This document shows, piece by piece, positions 54,867 to 63,949 of a DNA stretch of 64,000 bases. Origin of the DNA: Flavobacterium sp. UBA7680 (GTDB lineage: Bacteria; Bacteroidota; Bacteroidia; Flavobacteriales; Flavobacteriaceae); assembly GCF_002482975.1 (NCBI RefSeq), contig NZ_DLHA01000008.1:4468-68467 (forward strand), read 5' to 3'. Position 1 is the first letter of the stretch, and every line of letters starts with the position of its first letter. Made by a program: the position numbers and the translations under genes. Below the pieces are notes generated by a model. It ran no database searches. It saw nothing but the letters and a program-made list of their open reading frames with translations, and was not told where the DNA came from.

Positions 54867-55763
54867 ATGGATTTCAGGCTAAAAGTTTTCTACACCGTTG
54901 CGCTCCGCCTTAATTTTACTAAAGCGGCAACAGAATTGTATATTACGCAGCCAGCAGTTTCAAAACACATTCAGGAACTCGAAGAAACCTACAAAACAAA
55001 ACTTTTTGAACGAAACGGTTCTAAAATTGCTTTAACTCCAGCCGGAGAAATTCTGCTAAAACATACCAAAGGAATTTTCGAAATTTACCGGGAAATAGAT
55101 TTTGAAATGAGTTCTTTTATCAGTGAACGCCAAGGATTATTGAGATTAGGCGCAAGCACAACAATTTCGCAATATATTATTTCTCCAGTTTTGGCACGTT
55201 TTCACCAAAAGCAAAAAGACATAAAAGTCAATTTGTTAAACGGAAATACAGAACAAATCGAAAACGCTTTAATCAATAAAGAAATCGAAATTGGAATTGT
55301 TGAAGGACAATCAAAAAATCAATCTATAAAATACATTCCGTTTTTAAAAGACGAACTAGTTTTAGTCTGCAACAGCAACAATCCATTTGTAAAGCAAAAT
55401 GAAATTTCGGTAAACGATTTAAAATCAATGAAATTCATAACCCGCGAACGTGGATCAGGAACACTTGAAGTTATAGAATTTGCGCTTAAAAATGTTGGTT
55501 TAAAATTCTCTGACTTACAAATCGAAATGCAGTTAGGAAGTACAGAAAGTATAAAATCGTATTTATTAAACTCAGATTGTTTTGCTTTTATGTCCATTCA
55601 TGCAGTAAATAAAGAATTGAAAAACAAAGAATTAATTGTTTTAGATATCGAAAAGTTATCTATTGAAAGACATTTTTACATTATTACTTTATTAGGAAAA
55701 TCAGATCCTTTATCAGAATTGTTTATTCAAAATATCGCAAATCATTATAACTTGAAGTTATAG
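54867..55763 (+). CDS. LysR family transcriptional regulator
   Basis: A 298-residue regulator. The N-terminal winged helix-turn-helix is at residues about 3-62 (FRLKVFYTVALRLNFTKAATELYITQPAVSKHIQELE), followed by the LysR substrate-binding domain (LRLGASTTISQYIISPVL, VEGQSKNQSIKYIPFLKDELVLVC). It resembles the CysL/YeiE subgroup. It precedes a YeiH-type transporter gene on the same strand and probably regulates it, possibly in response to sulfur status. Confidence 0.92.
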   Translation: MDFRLKVFYTVALRLNFTKAATELYITQPAVSKHIQELEETYKTKLFERNGSKIALTPAGEILLKHTKGIFEIYREIDFEMSSFISERQGLLRLGASTTISQYIISPVLARFHQKQKDIKVNLLNGNTEQIENALINKEIEIGIVEGQSKNQSIKYIPFLKDELVLVCNSNNPFVKQNEISVNDLKSMKFITRERGSGTLEVIEFALKNVGLKFSDLQIEMQLGSTESIKSYLLNSDCFAFMSIHAVNKELKNKELIVLDIEKLSIERHFYIITLLGKSDPLSELFIQNIANHYNLKL

Positions 55764-55837
55764 TCGATCGTATTTTACGATTGGCGAATTCCATTTAATC
55801 AACGGAACTTTGCAGAGTAAATATCAATTACTCTATT

Positions 55838-56803
55838 TTGAAAACGAAACAACATTCCGCATCACATTTATTTGAAATAAATCATTTTTTACAGCAATTA
55901 ATTTTTGCTGTCGTAATCTTGCTGTGTCTATTTTCGATAATTTCTCCGCCAGTTGCTTTATTACTTGGCGTTATCATAGTGAATGTATTCGGAAATCCAT
56001 TTGTAGAATTCAACAGCAAAGCCATAACTTTTTTATTGCAGTTTTCAGTAGTAGGTTTAGGCTTCGGAATGAACGCATCAAGTGCATTTTCAGCAGGAGA
56101 AGAAGGATTTGTGTTAACTATATTTTCAATTTTCAGCACCTTAATATTTGGTTTTCTGCTTGGGAAATGGCTTAAAACCGAGAAAAAAACATCCCATTTA
56201 ATTTCATGCGGAACAGCAATTTGCGGCGGAAGTGCCATCGCAGCAATTTCACCTGTAATAAAATCAAATGAAAACCAAACATCAATTGCTTTAGGTGTAA
56301 TATTTATACTAAATTCAATTGCATTGTTTGCTTTCCCATTTATCGGACATCAACTTGATTTGTCTCAAAAAGACTTCGGATTATGGTGCGCAATCGCTAT
56401 TCACGATACAAGTTCTGTAGTTGGTGCGGCAAATAAATACGGAGCGGAAGCTTTGCAAATTGCCACAACTGTAAAACTAGCCAGAGCTTTATGGATTATT
56501 CCAATTTCACTTTTAACAGCAGTTATTTTTAAAAATAAAAACTCAAAAATAAAGATTCCTTATTTTATTGGATTGTTTGTTTTGGCAATGCTCATCAATT
56601 CTTACGTTCCGCAAGTATCGATTGTTGCACCGCATATTGTAAACCTTGCTAAAATTGGTTTAACTATTACACTGTTTTTAATTGGAGCAACTTTAAATGT
56701 AAACACTTTAAAATCAGTGGGAGTAAAGCCTTTACTTCAAGGAGTTTTTCTTTGGATATTTATTGCAGGTTTAAGTTTAGTATCAATTGTTTTTCTACGT
56801 TAG
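55838..56803 (+). CDS. YeiH family putative sulfate exporter
   Basis: A 321-residue inner-membrane protein with about ten hydrophobic segments. Diagnostic blocks are FSVVGLGFGMNAS, HLISCGTAICGGSAIAAISPVI and WCAIAIHDTSSVVGAANKYG, all typical of the YeiH/UPF0324 family. The reading frame opens at TTG 55838; no ATG is available ahead of the first membrane segment, so TTG is taken as the start. Transport of sulfate is a family-level prediction only. Confidence 0.88.
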   Translation: MKTKQHSASHLFEINHFLQQLIFAVVILLCLFSIISPPVALLLGVIIVNVFGNPFVEFNSKAITFLLQFSVVGLGFGMNASSAFSAGEEGFVLTIFSIFSTLIFGFLLGKWLKTEKKTSHLISCGTAICGGSAIAAISPVIKSNENQTSIALGVIFILNSIALFAFPFIGHQLDLSQKDFGLWCAIAIHDTSSVVGAANKYGAEALQIATTVKLARALWIIPISLLTAVIFKNKNSKIKIPYFIGLFVLAMLINSYVPQVSIVAPHIVNLAKIGLTITLFLIGATLNVNTLKSVGVKPLLQGVFLWIFIAGLSLVSIVFLR

Positions 56804-56804
56804 A

Positions 56805-57755
56805 TTACTTCACATTAGAAAACTTTACAACCGGTTTACCAATTAATTTATATGATTTTCCCTTAAAAGAAAAACGTCTTTCAATTTCAAAATTAAATAA
56901 CTTTTTAGTTTTTGCCATTGCAGCAATTTCTTCAGGAAGATCAACATCAAATTCATCTTCGGCTTTAGCAGCTTTATTAAAAGAGCCGTTCGTTTTTATA
57001 ATAATATCTCTAAAATGTTTTTTGGTATTATCGTTCACAACAGTATAAGAGCCTGACCATTCAACACTCGCTACATTTGTTAACTGATATTTTTGTACTT
57101 CCATAATAGGCTGATATTTACCATCAAAACCAGCGACTAAGTATAACCAGCCTTCAAAAGGTCCGCCTGCACCGCCATTTACATGTAATAAAGTAAAAGC
57201 ATATTGATCTTCTCCAATTTGTAAAAGTTTAGGTTTTGGAGATTGTGAAAAAGCACCAAAAGCAGCAACTGCAGGCTGAAAAGATCTCATTTCCCAAGCA
57301 TTTCCATTTTTAGCAAATTTTGCCAAACCTAACAAACCACCAGAAAAACGTCCGGTTTGTAAACCATCAGCATCATAATATGAATGATTAAAAGCCAAGA
57401 TTTTGAATTGGTTTCCTTTAGAATCAGAATAATCAATATTGGCAAGAAGCCTTGTCGCCACACCTTCGCTGTAAGGAAACAATTGATCGCCTTCAACACC
57501 ATTGACATCAGTAAAAGGCAAAGGTTTACAAGTCTTGCATTTCCAGCTTATAAAAGTATTGTGATCAGAAAGCTTGTATAACTTTCCCGGAAACAACTTT
57601 TGCATTGTTTTTACACCATCAATAGGATCAGAAATTTTAAGTACTCTTTTTGGATTTAAAATAGTATCGTTAACGTTTTTCAGCTCTATGTCGGCTTCCT
57701 GAGCAAAACAACCAGAACTAAAAATAAGTATAAAAAACAAAGGTAAATGGCGCAT
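56805..57755 (-). CDS. Secreted hypothetical protein
   Basis: The ATG at 57755 is chosen over 57785 because it directly starts a signal peptide (RHLPLFFILIFSSGCFAQ), possibly a lipoprotein although the residue before the Ser-Gly-Cys is not typical. The 316-residue product has KCKTCKPLPF, a CxxC pair, and repeats of aromatic beta-strand segments (GGAGGPFEGWLYLVAGFDGK). No family recognised. It converges with the YeiH gene with a 1-bp gap. Confidence 0.65.
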   Translation of the reverse strand: MRHLPLFFILIFSSGCFAQEADIELKNVNDTILNPKRVLKISDPIDGVKTMQKLFPGKLYKLSDHNTFISWKCKTCKPLPFTDVNGVEGDQLFPYSEGVATRLLANIDYSDSKGNQFKILAFNHSYYDADGLQTGRFSGGLLGLAKFAKNGNAWEMRSFQPAVAAFGAFSQSPKPKLLQIGEDQYAFTLLHVNGGAGGPFEGWLYLVAGFDGKYQPIMEVQKYQLTNVASVEWSGSYTVVNDNTKKHFRDIIIKTNGSFNKAAKAEDEFDVDLPEEIAAMAKTKKLFNFEIERRFSFKGKSYKLIGKPVVKFSNVK

Positions 57756-57898
57756 ATTTATAAAACTTAAGACTAAAACAAACATACAAAGAAAAACTCT
57801 TAACCTAAACTTATTATTACTCAGATGGTTTAAAAATTAATAAAAGTTAAATTAACACATTCTTGTAGGGTAATCTTTTAAATTATCTTTAAATACGG

Positions 57899-57906
57899 TA
57901 ACTTTG
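57899..57906 (+). promoter_or_regulatory. Possible -7 promoter element, TAACTTTG
   Basis: TAnnTTTG match 21 bp before the ATG at 57928. Confidence 0.5.
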
Positions 57907-57927
57907 CCTTCCAAATACAAAAACAAA

Positions 57928-58926
57928 ATGAAAAACTTCAAAATGAGACCAAAATTGATCGCATTCTTCGCATTAATTATTGGTTTTTTTACTTTATCAT
58001 GGGGAATTGTAGGCCATGAAAGAATTAATAAAGCAGCTGTAATGGCTTTACCACAACAACTTCAGGTTTTCTTTTACAACCACATTGATTTTATTACACA
58101 GGAAGCTTCTGTTCCGGATATTCGTAAATATGCTTTAAACTATAAAGACGAAAATCCAAGACATTATTTCGACATGGAAAACTTTGGTTCTGCAGACAGT
58201 ATTCCGCAGTCAATGGAAGCCGCAAAGAAAAAATACGATGCTAAATTCCTGAATGATAACGGGATTTTACCATGGTATATTGAAGATATGATGGCGAAAT
58301 TAACTAAAGCTTTTAAAGATAAAAACAGAGCAGAAATTTTATTTCTTGCTGCAGATTTAGGTCATTATATTGGTGATGCGCACATGCCATTACATACTTC
58401 TGCAAATCATGATGGACAATTGAGCGACCAAAAAGGGATTCATTCTCTTTGGGAAAGCAGACTTCCTGAATTATTCGCTAAAAATTATAAGTTAAATGTT
58501 CCGCAGGCAGAATATTATACAGATGTTCACAAAGCAATCTGGGACATGATAAACGATACGCACAGTTTAGCGCAGCCATTATTAGACATCGATAAAAAAT
58601 TAAGAACTGCAACTCCGGAGAATCAGGTTTTTAAAATGGATACAGACGGAAAAGTATTAAAAAGCAAATACAATACTCCGATTTTCTCTGATGAATATGC
58701 AAAGAAACTAAACGATCAGTTAAACGGAATGGTGGAAAGCCAAATGAAAAAAGCTATTACTGCAACAGCAAGTTTTTGGTATACAGCGTGGGTAAATGCT
58801 GGAAAACCAGACTTAAGCGATTTAGATTCACCAGCAGTAACACAAAGAAATAACCAGGCTTTAAAAGACGATTTATTATTGTTCAAAAAAGGAGATTTAT
58901 TCGGATTAAAGAATCAGAATGATTAA
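57928..58926 (+). CDS. Zinc-dependent phospholipase C / S1-P1 nuclease-like protein
   Basis: A 332-residue exported protein. ATG 57928 precedes the signal segment (LIAFFALIIGFFTLSWG), and cleavage would leave Trp near the mature N-terminus followed by GIVGHERINKAA, as in the phospholipase C/P1 nuclease fold where Trp1 and His bind zinc. Further ligands fit LAADLGHYIGDAHMPLHTSANHDGQ and GIHSLWESRL (HxxxD and HxxxE patterns). The substrate (phospholipid or nucleic acid) cannot be decided. Confidence 0.85.
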   Translation: MKNFKMRPKLIAFFALIIGFFTLSWGIVGHERINKAAVMALPQQLQVFFYNHIDFITQEASVPDIRKYALNYKDENPRHYFDMENFGSADSIPQSMEAAKKKYDAKFLNDNGILPWYIEDMMAKLTKAFKDKNRAEILFLAADLGHYIGDAHMPLHTSANHDGQLSDQKGIHSLWESRLPELFAKNYKLNVPQAEYYTDVHKAIWDMINDTHSLAQPLLDIDKKLRTATPENQVFKMDTDGKVLKSKYNTPIFSDEYAKKLNDQLNGMVESQMKKAITATASFWYTAWVNAGKPDLSDLDSPAVTQRNNQALKDDLLLFKKGDLFGLKNQND

Positions 58927-58961
58927 ATTTTTGTTTCAGGTTTAAAGTTTCAAATTTTAAG

Positions 58962-58998
58962 AAAAAGCCTCAAATTCATTTAGAATTTGAGGCTTTTT
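58962..58998 (+). terminator. Rho-independent terminator
   Basis: AAAAAGCCTCAAATTC / GAATTTGAGGCTTTTT hairpin, 35 bp after the phospholipase-like gene. Confidence 0.92.
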
Positions 58999-59012
58999 GT
59001 TTTTAGTTGGTA

Positions 59013-59336
59013 TTTGGAATTTTAAAAATTGGATCTTAAAATTTTGATTCAGATTGTAGATTTAGATTGCGTAGACGCACTGCTGTGCGTCTCTACGATT
59101 AATTCATGTCGATCAATTCATGTCGATCAATTCATGTCAATCAATTCATGTCAATCAATTTATGTCAATCAATTCATGTCAATATATTTTATACACAACG
59201 ATATTATGTAGAGACGCACAGCAGTGCGTCTACGCCCAGTATTTCACGTGCAGATATAAAAAATCTGTTTAAACCCGCCAAATCTGCGTGCCATTAACCG
59301 CAATTTTTAAATTGGAATTTGGAATTTTAAAAATTG
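59013..59336. repeat. BIME-like element: two REPs flanking a 14-bp tandem array, bounded by direct repeats
   Basis: This fills most of the 422-bp gap before the sulfatase gene. A minus-strand REP (59071-59096) and a plus-strand REP (59208-59233), of the family in the RAYT gene, face each other with their GTAG ends inward. Between them are six 14-bp units (AATTCATGTCGATC and variants) at 59101-59184. The whole is bounded by TTTGGAATTTTAAAAATTG at 59013-59031 and 59318-59336. A related TTTGGAATTTTATAAATTGG occurs near 22845. No gene is supported here. Confidence 0.8.
59101..59184 (+). repeat. Six 14-bp tandem repeats
   Basis: Units start at 59101, 59115, 59129, 59143, 59157 and 59171. The first two read AATTCATGTCGATC, the others have A for G at position 11 and single further changes. 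Confidence 0.95.
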
Positions 59337-59348
59337 AGATTTAAAACT

Positions 59349-61439
59349 TTACTTCTGATATTTCTTCTCCTTCAATAAAAACGAAGCAGATTGGTAATAA
59401 GAAATAGTTTCATTAACCAAATCCATATTGTGCTTTTTTAAAGGCATTTCGTCGTACTCAACTTGAAAATCAGATGAAACACTATCTTTTGAATTTAATC
59501 TTAAAGCAAATTGTTTCACCTCTTGTTTAGGCGATAAAATAGTCAAAACATTATCCTTTATTAAACCCAAATCCTGATAAGTAGCAATAAAAGCCCTTGG
59601 TTTATAAGAAGGTTTTAAAACATCCTGTCCGAAAAACTTACTGTCATAATCAAAATGCAATAATCCAAAAAGTGTAGGCATAAGATCAATTTGCGACATT
59701 AATTTATTACATTTTTCAGGTTTTTCATTTGGCGTATAAATAAAAGCCGGAATTCTGTATTTATCAAGCGGAAGTTCTGTTTTTCCGGCACTCGAAGCAC
59801 AATGATCAGCAACAATTACAAAGACAGTATTGTTGAACCAAGGCTGTTTTCGAGCCATATCAAAGAATTTTTTGAGCGCATAATCAGTATATTTTACGCC
59901 GCCGTCACGAGATTTAATATCGCCAGGAATATCAATTTTATTGTTTGGATAAGTAAAAGGCCTGTGGTTACTCACAGTCATAATATGATTAAAGAAAGGC
60001 TTATTTTGTCCCGCTTCAGCATTCATCACTTTAATCGCCTTGTTGTACATATCCTCATCACAAACGCCCCAAACATTTGAAAATGTGATTTCTTCTGGAG
60101 AAAAGCTAGATTTATCGACAATTTGATAACCGTTGCCAGAATAGAAATCCTGCATATTATCAAAAAAAGCATCTCCGCCGTACATAAATTTTACGTTATA
60201 TCCTTTCTGTTTAAATACAGAACCAGTAGAAAATTTATTTTTATTGTCTTCGCGTTTTACAACACTTTCTCCGGCAGTTGGCGGAAGGCATAAAGTAACC
60301 GCTTCAAGTCCGCGGACAGTTCGGTTTCCGGCAGCATACAAATTAGTAAACTGAAGGCTTTTTTGAGATAAACTGTCTAAAAACGGTGTTATATTTTCTT
60401 GATTTCCATAGGTTTTCATGAAATCGGCGCTTAGGCTTTCAATCGTAATTAAAACCACATTTTTATGACTTTCAACAGAATCACTGGAAATTTTTTGAAT
60501 TGTATTTTCTCCTGAAATAGTAGGGAACTGTTTCTTCAAAATAGAAAAAGCTTCCTGATTAGGCAGTGTTTTATAAAATTTGAAATAATCTAATTTGTTG
60601 TTTTCAAAAGCCAGATAGAACTTATATAATCCATTAGACTGCAATTCGTTTACAAATACATTTTTAGAATTTTCGGTCTTCGCCAAAGTTGGAATCGCAG
60701 CAAGTGAAATAACAAATAAAAGCCAGTAAACTCCAGATATTTTTACTTTTTCCGTAAAAGAAGGAATCTCATTAAGATAATTCTTAGACCTTTTAACTAT
60801 AAAATAAGTAACAATCCCGCTAACCAGAAATAAAGCCGAAAATAAAGGAATTACAGGGTAAGACTGCATAATATTTCCGATAACTTCATTGGTGTAAATG
60901 AGATAATTAACCGCAATGAAATTGTATTTTACACCAAATTCATTCCAGAAGAAATATTCACTCAATCCGTTTTGGAGAATTAGTAAAACATATAGAAAAA
61001 CGACAAACGAATAAAGCCAAAATCTAAGTTTGGTTCGATATTTTGGCAGTAAAAGAAAAGCTGTAAATAAAATTGTTTTTAATCCTATAAAAATTAAAAC
61101 AATTCTGGGCAAAGCCCCTCCGTATTCGTCAAAAATACTTTTTCCCGAAGCCACATATAAAAGTAATAAACCCAAAAATCCTAAAATAATATATCCATAA
61201 GGCTTATTGTATTTAGATTCTGAAAGAAAAATGAGGTACAGCCAAAGAAAAACCGAGGCAATCAAGAAAACAAAAAAATCTGAAAGTAATCCTAAACCAA
61301 AGATTTTCAAGCTTTCTAAAAAATTAAAAGAACTTTGCGTTATTGGATGAAAAATCAAAACAATTCTCAATATAAAACTTACAGAAAAATAGAAAATGGC
61401 CAGATTATAAAATGGGGATAATTTTTTGAAAGAACTCAT
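59349..61439 (-). CDS. LTA synthase family sulfatase (membrane phosphoglycerol/phosphoethanolamine transferase-like)
   Basis: A 696-residue protein with about five N-terminal membrane segments (residues about 8-225) and a periplasmic sulfatase-fold domain from about residue 320 (NVVLITIESLSADFMKTYGN). The nucleophilic Thr fits AAGNRTVRGLEAVTL, later metal ligands fit FMYGGDAFFDN and VIVADHCASSAG. LTA-synthase-type enzymes move phosphoglycerol or phosphoethanolamine onto envelope lipids or glycans. A Gram-negative has no LTA, so glucan or lipid decoration is more likely. Divergent from a two-component system. Confidence 0.9.
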   Translation of the reverse strand: MSSFKKLSPFYNLAIFYFSVSFILRIVLIFHPITQSSFNFLESLKIFGLGLLSDFFVFLIASVFLWLYLIFLSESKYNKPYGYIILGFLGLLLLYVASGKSIFDEYGGALPRIVLIFIGLKTILFTAFLLLPKYRTKLRFWLYSFVVFLYVLLILQNGLSEYFFWNEFGVKYNFIAVNYLIYTNEVIGNIMQSYPVIPLFSALFLVSGIVTYFIVKRSKNYLNEIPSFTEKVKISGVYWLLFVISLAAIPTLAKTENSKNVFVNELQSNGLYKFYLAFENNKLDYFKFYKTLPNQEAFSILKKQFPTISGENTIQKISSDSVESHKNVVLITIESLSADFMKTYGNQENITPFLDSLSQKSLQFTNLYAAGNRTVRGLEAVTLCLPPTAGESVVKREDNKNKFSTGSVFKQKGYNVKFMYGGDAFFDNMQDFYSGNGYQIVDKSSFSPEEITFSNVWGVCDEDMYNKAIKVMNAEAGQNKPFFNHIMTVSNHRPFTYPNNKIDIPGDIKSRDGGVKYTDYALKKFFDMARKQPWFNNTVFVIVADHCASSAGKTELPLDKYRIPAFIYTPNEKPEKCNKLMSQIDLMPTLFGLLHFDYDSKFFGQDVLKPSYKPRAFIATYQDLGLIKDNVLTILSPKQEVKQFALRLNSKDSVSSDFQVEYDEMPLKKHNMDLVNETISYYQSASFLLKEKKYQK

Positions 61440-61640
61440 GGTATTTTATTTTTTGCAAAATTAATTTCGATTAATTAACAACAGATGAAGTTACCCTTTT
61501 ACCTTACTTATTCTATACTTAATGTTTGCTTAAGATTACGTATTTTAACCTATTGTTATGATTTTAAGAGGTTAAAAGCCTTAAAATCTATATCTTTGAG
61601 GAGTAAAAGAGATACTAATCTTGGATCAAAATAATACGAT
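61440..61640. promoter_or_regulatory. Divergent promoter region with a TATCTTTG element
   Basis: The 201-bp spacer between the sulfatase and response regulator genes holds TAnnTTTG (TATCTTTG) at 61591-61598, 43 bp before the regulator start, immediately followed by AGGAG (61598-61602). Confidence 0.5.
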
Positions 61641-62306
61641 ATGCACATTTTAATTGTTGAAGATGAGTTAGGAATCGTTCAGTTTTTAGAACAAGGACTG
61701 CGCGAGGAAGGATATAAAATTACGACCGCAAATGATGGCTCAAAAGCTTTTGAATTAACTCAGAATCATAAATTTGATTTAATTTTACTCGATTGGATGA
61801 TCCCTAAAATCAACGGTTTAGATTTATGCAAAGCCATCAGAATTAAAGACCCAAAAACACCCATAATTTTTTTAACCGCAAAAGATACCGTTCAGGAAAC
61901 CATAGAAGGTCTGAAAGCAGGTGCAAATGATTATATCAAAAAGCCTTTTAGTTTTGAAGAATTAGTAGAAAGAGTTAAAATTCATTTTAGAAATAGGGGC
62001 GGAAGCGAAACACTTTCATTAGGAACGATTAAAATTGATCTTTCCAAACATATCGTTTTAAAAAATGATGAAGAAATAGCTTTGACACAAAGAGAATTTG
62101 AACTTTTGACTTATTTAATCCAAAATAAAGGCAAAGTCTGCACACGAAATCAGATTTTAAAAGACGTTTGGGATATTAATTTTGAATACGATACCGGCGT
62201 AATTGATGTTTTTATGAATGCTATTCGTAAAAAACTCAATTTAAAAATAGAAGAAGATTATATCAAAACCATCCGCAGTGTAGGTTATATCGCTAATGAC
62301 TTATAA
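61641..62306 (+). CDS. OmpR/PhoB-type response regulator
   Basis: A 221-residue regulator. The receiver domain (1-118) has ILIVEDE, phospho-acceptor Asp51 in LILLDWMIPK, a Thr in IFLTAKDT and Lys in YIKKPFSF. The C-terminal winged helix (about 127-221) has LTQREFELLTYLIQNKGKVCTRNQIL and VIDVFMNAIRKKL. It is encoded directly before its sensor kinase (adjacent, no gap) and is CusR-like in arrangement. Confidence 0.95.
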   Translation: MHILIVEDELGIVQFLEQGLREEGYKITTANDGSKAFELTQNHKFDLILLDWMIPKINGLDLCKAIRIKDPKTPIIFLTAKDTVQETIEGLKAGANDYIKKPFSFEELVERVKIHFRNRGGSETLSLGTIKIDLSKHIVLKNDEEIALTQREFELLTYLIQNKGKVCTRNQILKDVWDINFEYDTGVIDVFMNAIRKKLNLKIEEDYIKTIRSVGYIANDL

Positions 62307-63713
62307 ATGAACCAGCTTTCCTTTAAAAACAGAATCGCCTTAAACTATATTATAACCACAGGTCTGTTGATTTTAGTGGTTTTTTCGGTTATATATTCTA
62401 TCGTAAAACATACTGTTTACAGTCATATCGACGAAAATATTAAAGTCGAAATTCAGAACCATTTAGAAGAAATAAAAGTACAAAATGGCAAAGTAATTCT
62501 TATTGACGAAGAAGAATGGGAAGAGCGTGAACACAATACAGTAGATGTAAATCCTGTATTTGTTGAATTTTTAGATTTGAATAAAAAAGTTATTGAAAAA
62601 GCACCAAATTTAAAAACACAAGCACTTGAATTTCATGATTCTGTAGAAGATTATGAGTTGTTTGATACCAAAATGGGCAATCATGCCATTCGACAAATTC
62701 AGGTCAAATTAAACGTTCAGAAGAAACCAATAGGTTATATCATTGTAGCAATGTCGCTGTCAGATTCTAAATTGGTATTAAATAATTTATTTGATATCAT
62801 GTTTTTGTCTTTTTTAGCGATTTCAATATTGTTGTTTTTTCTGGCCAGATTTTTTGCAGGCAGAAGTATTAAGCCCATAAATGCTATAATTAATACCTCA
62901 AAAATCATTACAAAAGACAATCTGAAAGCCCGAATTCCGCTGCCCAAAACACGCGATGAATTGTACACTCTCTCCAAAACCATAAACAATTTATTAAACC
63001 GAATTGAAGATGCTATTGAACGTGAAAAACAATTCACTTCTGATGCTTCACACGAATTAAGAACTCCATTAACCGTTATTAAAGGAACACTTGAAGTACT
63101 TATTCGTAAACCTAGAGATAGCAGGGAATACGAAGATAAAATAAACTATTGTATAAACGAAGTTGATCATTTAAATATGCTCGTAGATCAGCTTTTAACA
63201 ATGGCAAGATTTGATAATCAAAAACAGCAGATTAATACCGAAAAAGTCTATTTAAATGCAATAATTTTAGATGTTTTAACGCTGAATTCTGAGAAAATAA
63301 AAAACAAAAAACTCGATGTAAAATTTGATGCCGGAACAGATTTTTATATTCAGTCAGATAATTTCCTAATCATTACAATTCTTAGAAATATTATTTCAAA
63401 TGCTTTGAAGTATACAAATCCTGATGGAGAAATTTCGATTTTACTTTTTAAAGAAAACAGTAAAATAGTTTGTAAAATTTCTGATAACGGAATTGGTATT
63501 GCAAAAGAAGATTTAGAAATGATTTTTAATCCATTTTTCAGATCTAATTATACAGAACATCCAGAAATTAAAGGAGTTGGTTTGGGACTTTCAATTGTAA
63601 AAAGAATTACAGAATTGCTTCATATTAAGTTTAAAATTGAAAGCGAGCTAGGAGCAGGAACAACCGTAATTTTGGCTTTTAATAAAGATTCGGAAAACGT
63701 TTTCGTAAATTGA
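62307..63713 (+). CDS. Sensor histidine kinase
   Basis: A 468-residue inner-membrane kinase: membrane segment at about residues 14-32, a periplasmic domain of about 115 residues, a second segment (IMFLSFLAISILLFFLARFFAG), HAMP, a dimerisation domain with His249 in FTSDASHELRTPL, and the ATPase with N box (NIISNALKYTNPDG), G1 (DNGIGIAKED) and G2 (GVGLGLSIV). It pairs with the preceding response regulator. The signal is unknown; metal or envelope stress are typical for this layout. Confidence 0.95.
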   Translation: MNQLSFKNRIALNYIITTGLLILVVFSVIYSIVKHTVYSHIDENIKVEIQNHLEEIKVQNGKVILIDEEEWEEREHNTVDVNPVFVEFLDLNKKVIEKAPNLKTQALEFHDSVEDYELFDTKMGNHAIRQIQVKLNVQKKPIGYIIVAMSLSDSKLVLNNLFDIMFLSFLAISILLFFLARFFAGRSIKPINAIINTSKIITKDNLKARIPLPKTRDELYTLSKTINNLLNRIEDAIEREKQFTSDASHELRTPLTVIKGTLEVLIRKPRDSREYEDKINYCINEVDHLNMLVDQLLTMARFDNQKQQINTEKVYLNAIILDVLTLNSEKIKNKKLDVKFDAGTDFYIQSDNFLIITILRNIISNALKYTNPDGEISILLFKENSKIVCKISDNGIGIAKEDLEMIFNPFFRSNYTEHPEIKGVGLGLSIVKRITELLHIKFKIESELGAGTTVILAFNKDSENVFVN

Positions 63714-63781
63714 AAATTTTCAATAAAAACAGTACTTCAGATTTTTTTTAACAATAAACTATCGTTAAGTTATATTAAAAA

Positions 63782-63813
63782 TTGCTTTTTTATGAAATTA
63801 ACTAGTATATTTG
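63782..63813 (+). promoter_or_regulatory. Promoter of the his leader, TTG-N21-TATATTTG
   Basis: A -33 TTG (63782-63784) and a -7 TATATTTG (63806-63813) are separated by 21 bp, the usual Bacteroidota spacing. This is the best-formed promoter in the window. Transcription would start near 63820. Confidence 0.75.
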
Positions 63814-63848
63814 CAACCGAATCAAAGAATTATAAAACAAACCAAACA

Positions 63849-63908
63849 ATGATTTCAAATCAATTACATCATCATCATTTTCATTATTGCTCTCAAGCGA
63901 TGTGTTAA
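63849..63908 (+). CDS. Histidine operon leader peptide
   Basis: A 19-codon frame, MISNQLHHHHFHYCSQAMC, starting about 30 nt after the predicted transcription start. Five of six successive codons (63867-63884) are His, all CAT. Such leaders sense charged tRNA-His: a ribosome stalled on the His run changes folding of the downstream RNA. It is too short for standard gene callers. The controlled his genes, most likely beginning with hisG, should begin beyond the right edge. Confidence 0.88.
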   Translation: MISNQLHHHHFHYCSQAMC

Positions 63909-63949
63909 TGGTATGCATGTAAATCATCATATTTTAAAACCCGTTTGAG
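63892..63949 (+). promoter_or_regulatory. Antiterminator pairing of the his attenuator
   Basis: CTCAAGCG at 63892-63899, inside the leader frame just after the His codons, can pair with CGTTTGAG at 63942-63949 (eight pairs, one G-T). That segment is the 5' arm of the terminator, so the two structures exclude each other. A ribosome stalled early in the His run leaves 63892 free; one that reaches the stop at 63908 covers it. Confidence 0.75.

Noticed and set aside
59101..59184. CRISPR-like array
   Set aside because: The 14-bp units are directly contiguous with no spacers, no unit reaches CRISPR repeat length and no cas genes are near.
59029..59297. Two overlapping short frames (about 60 codons) through the BIME-like element
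   Set aside because: They only translate the 14-bp array and REP palindromes.
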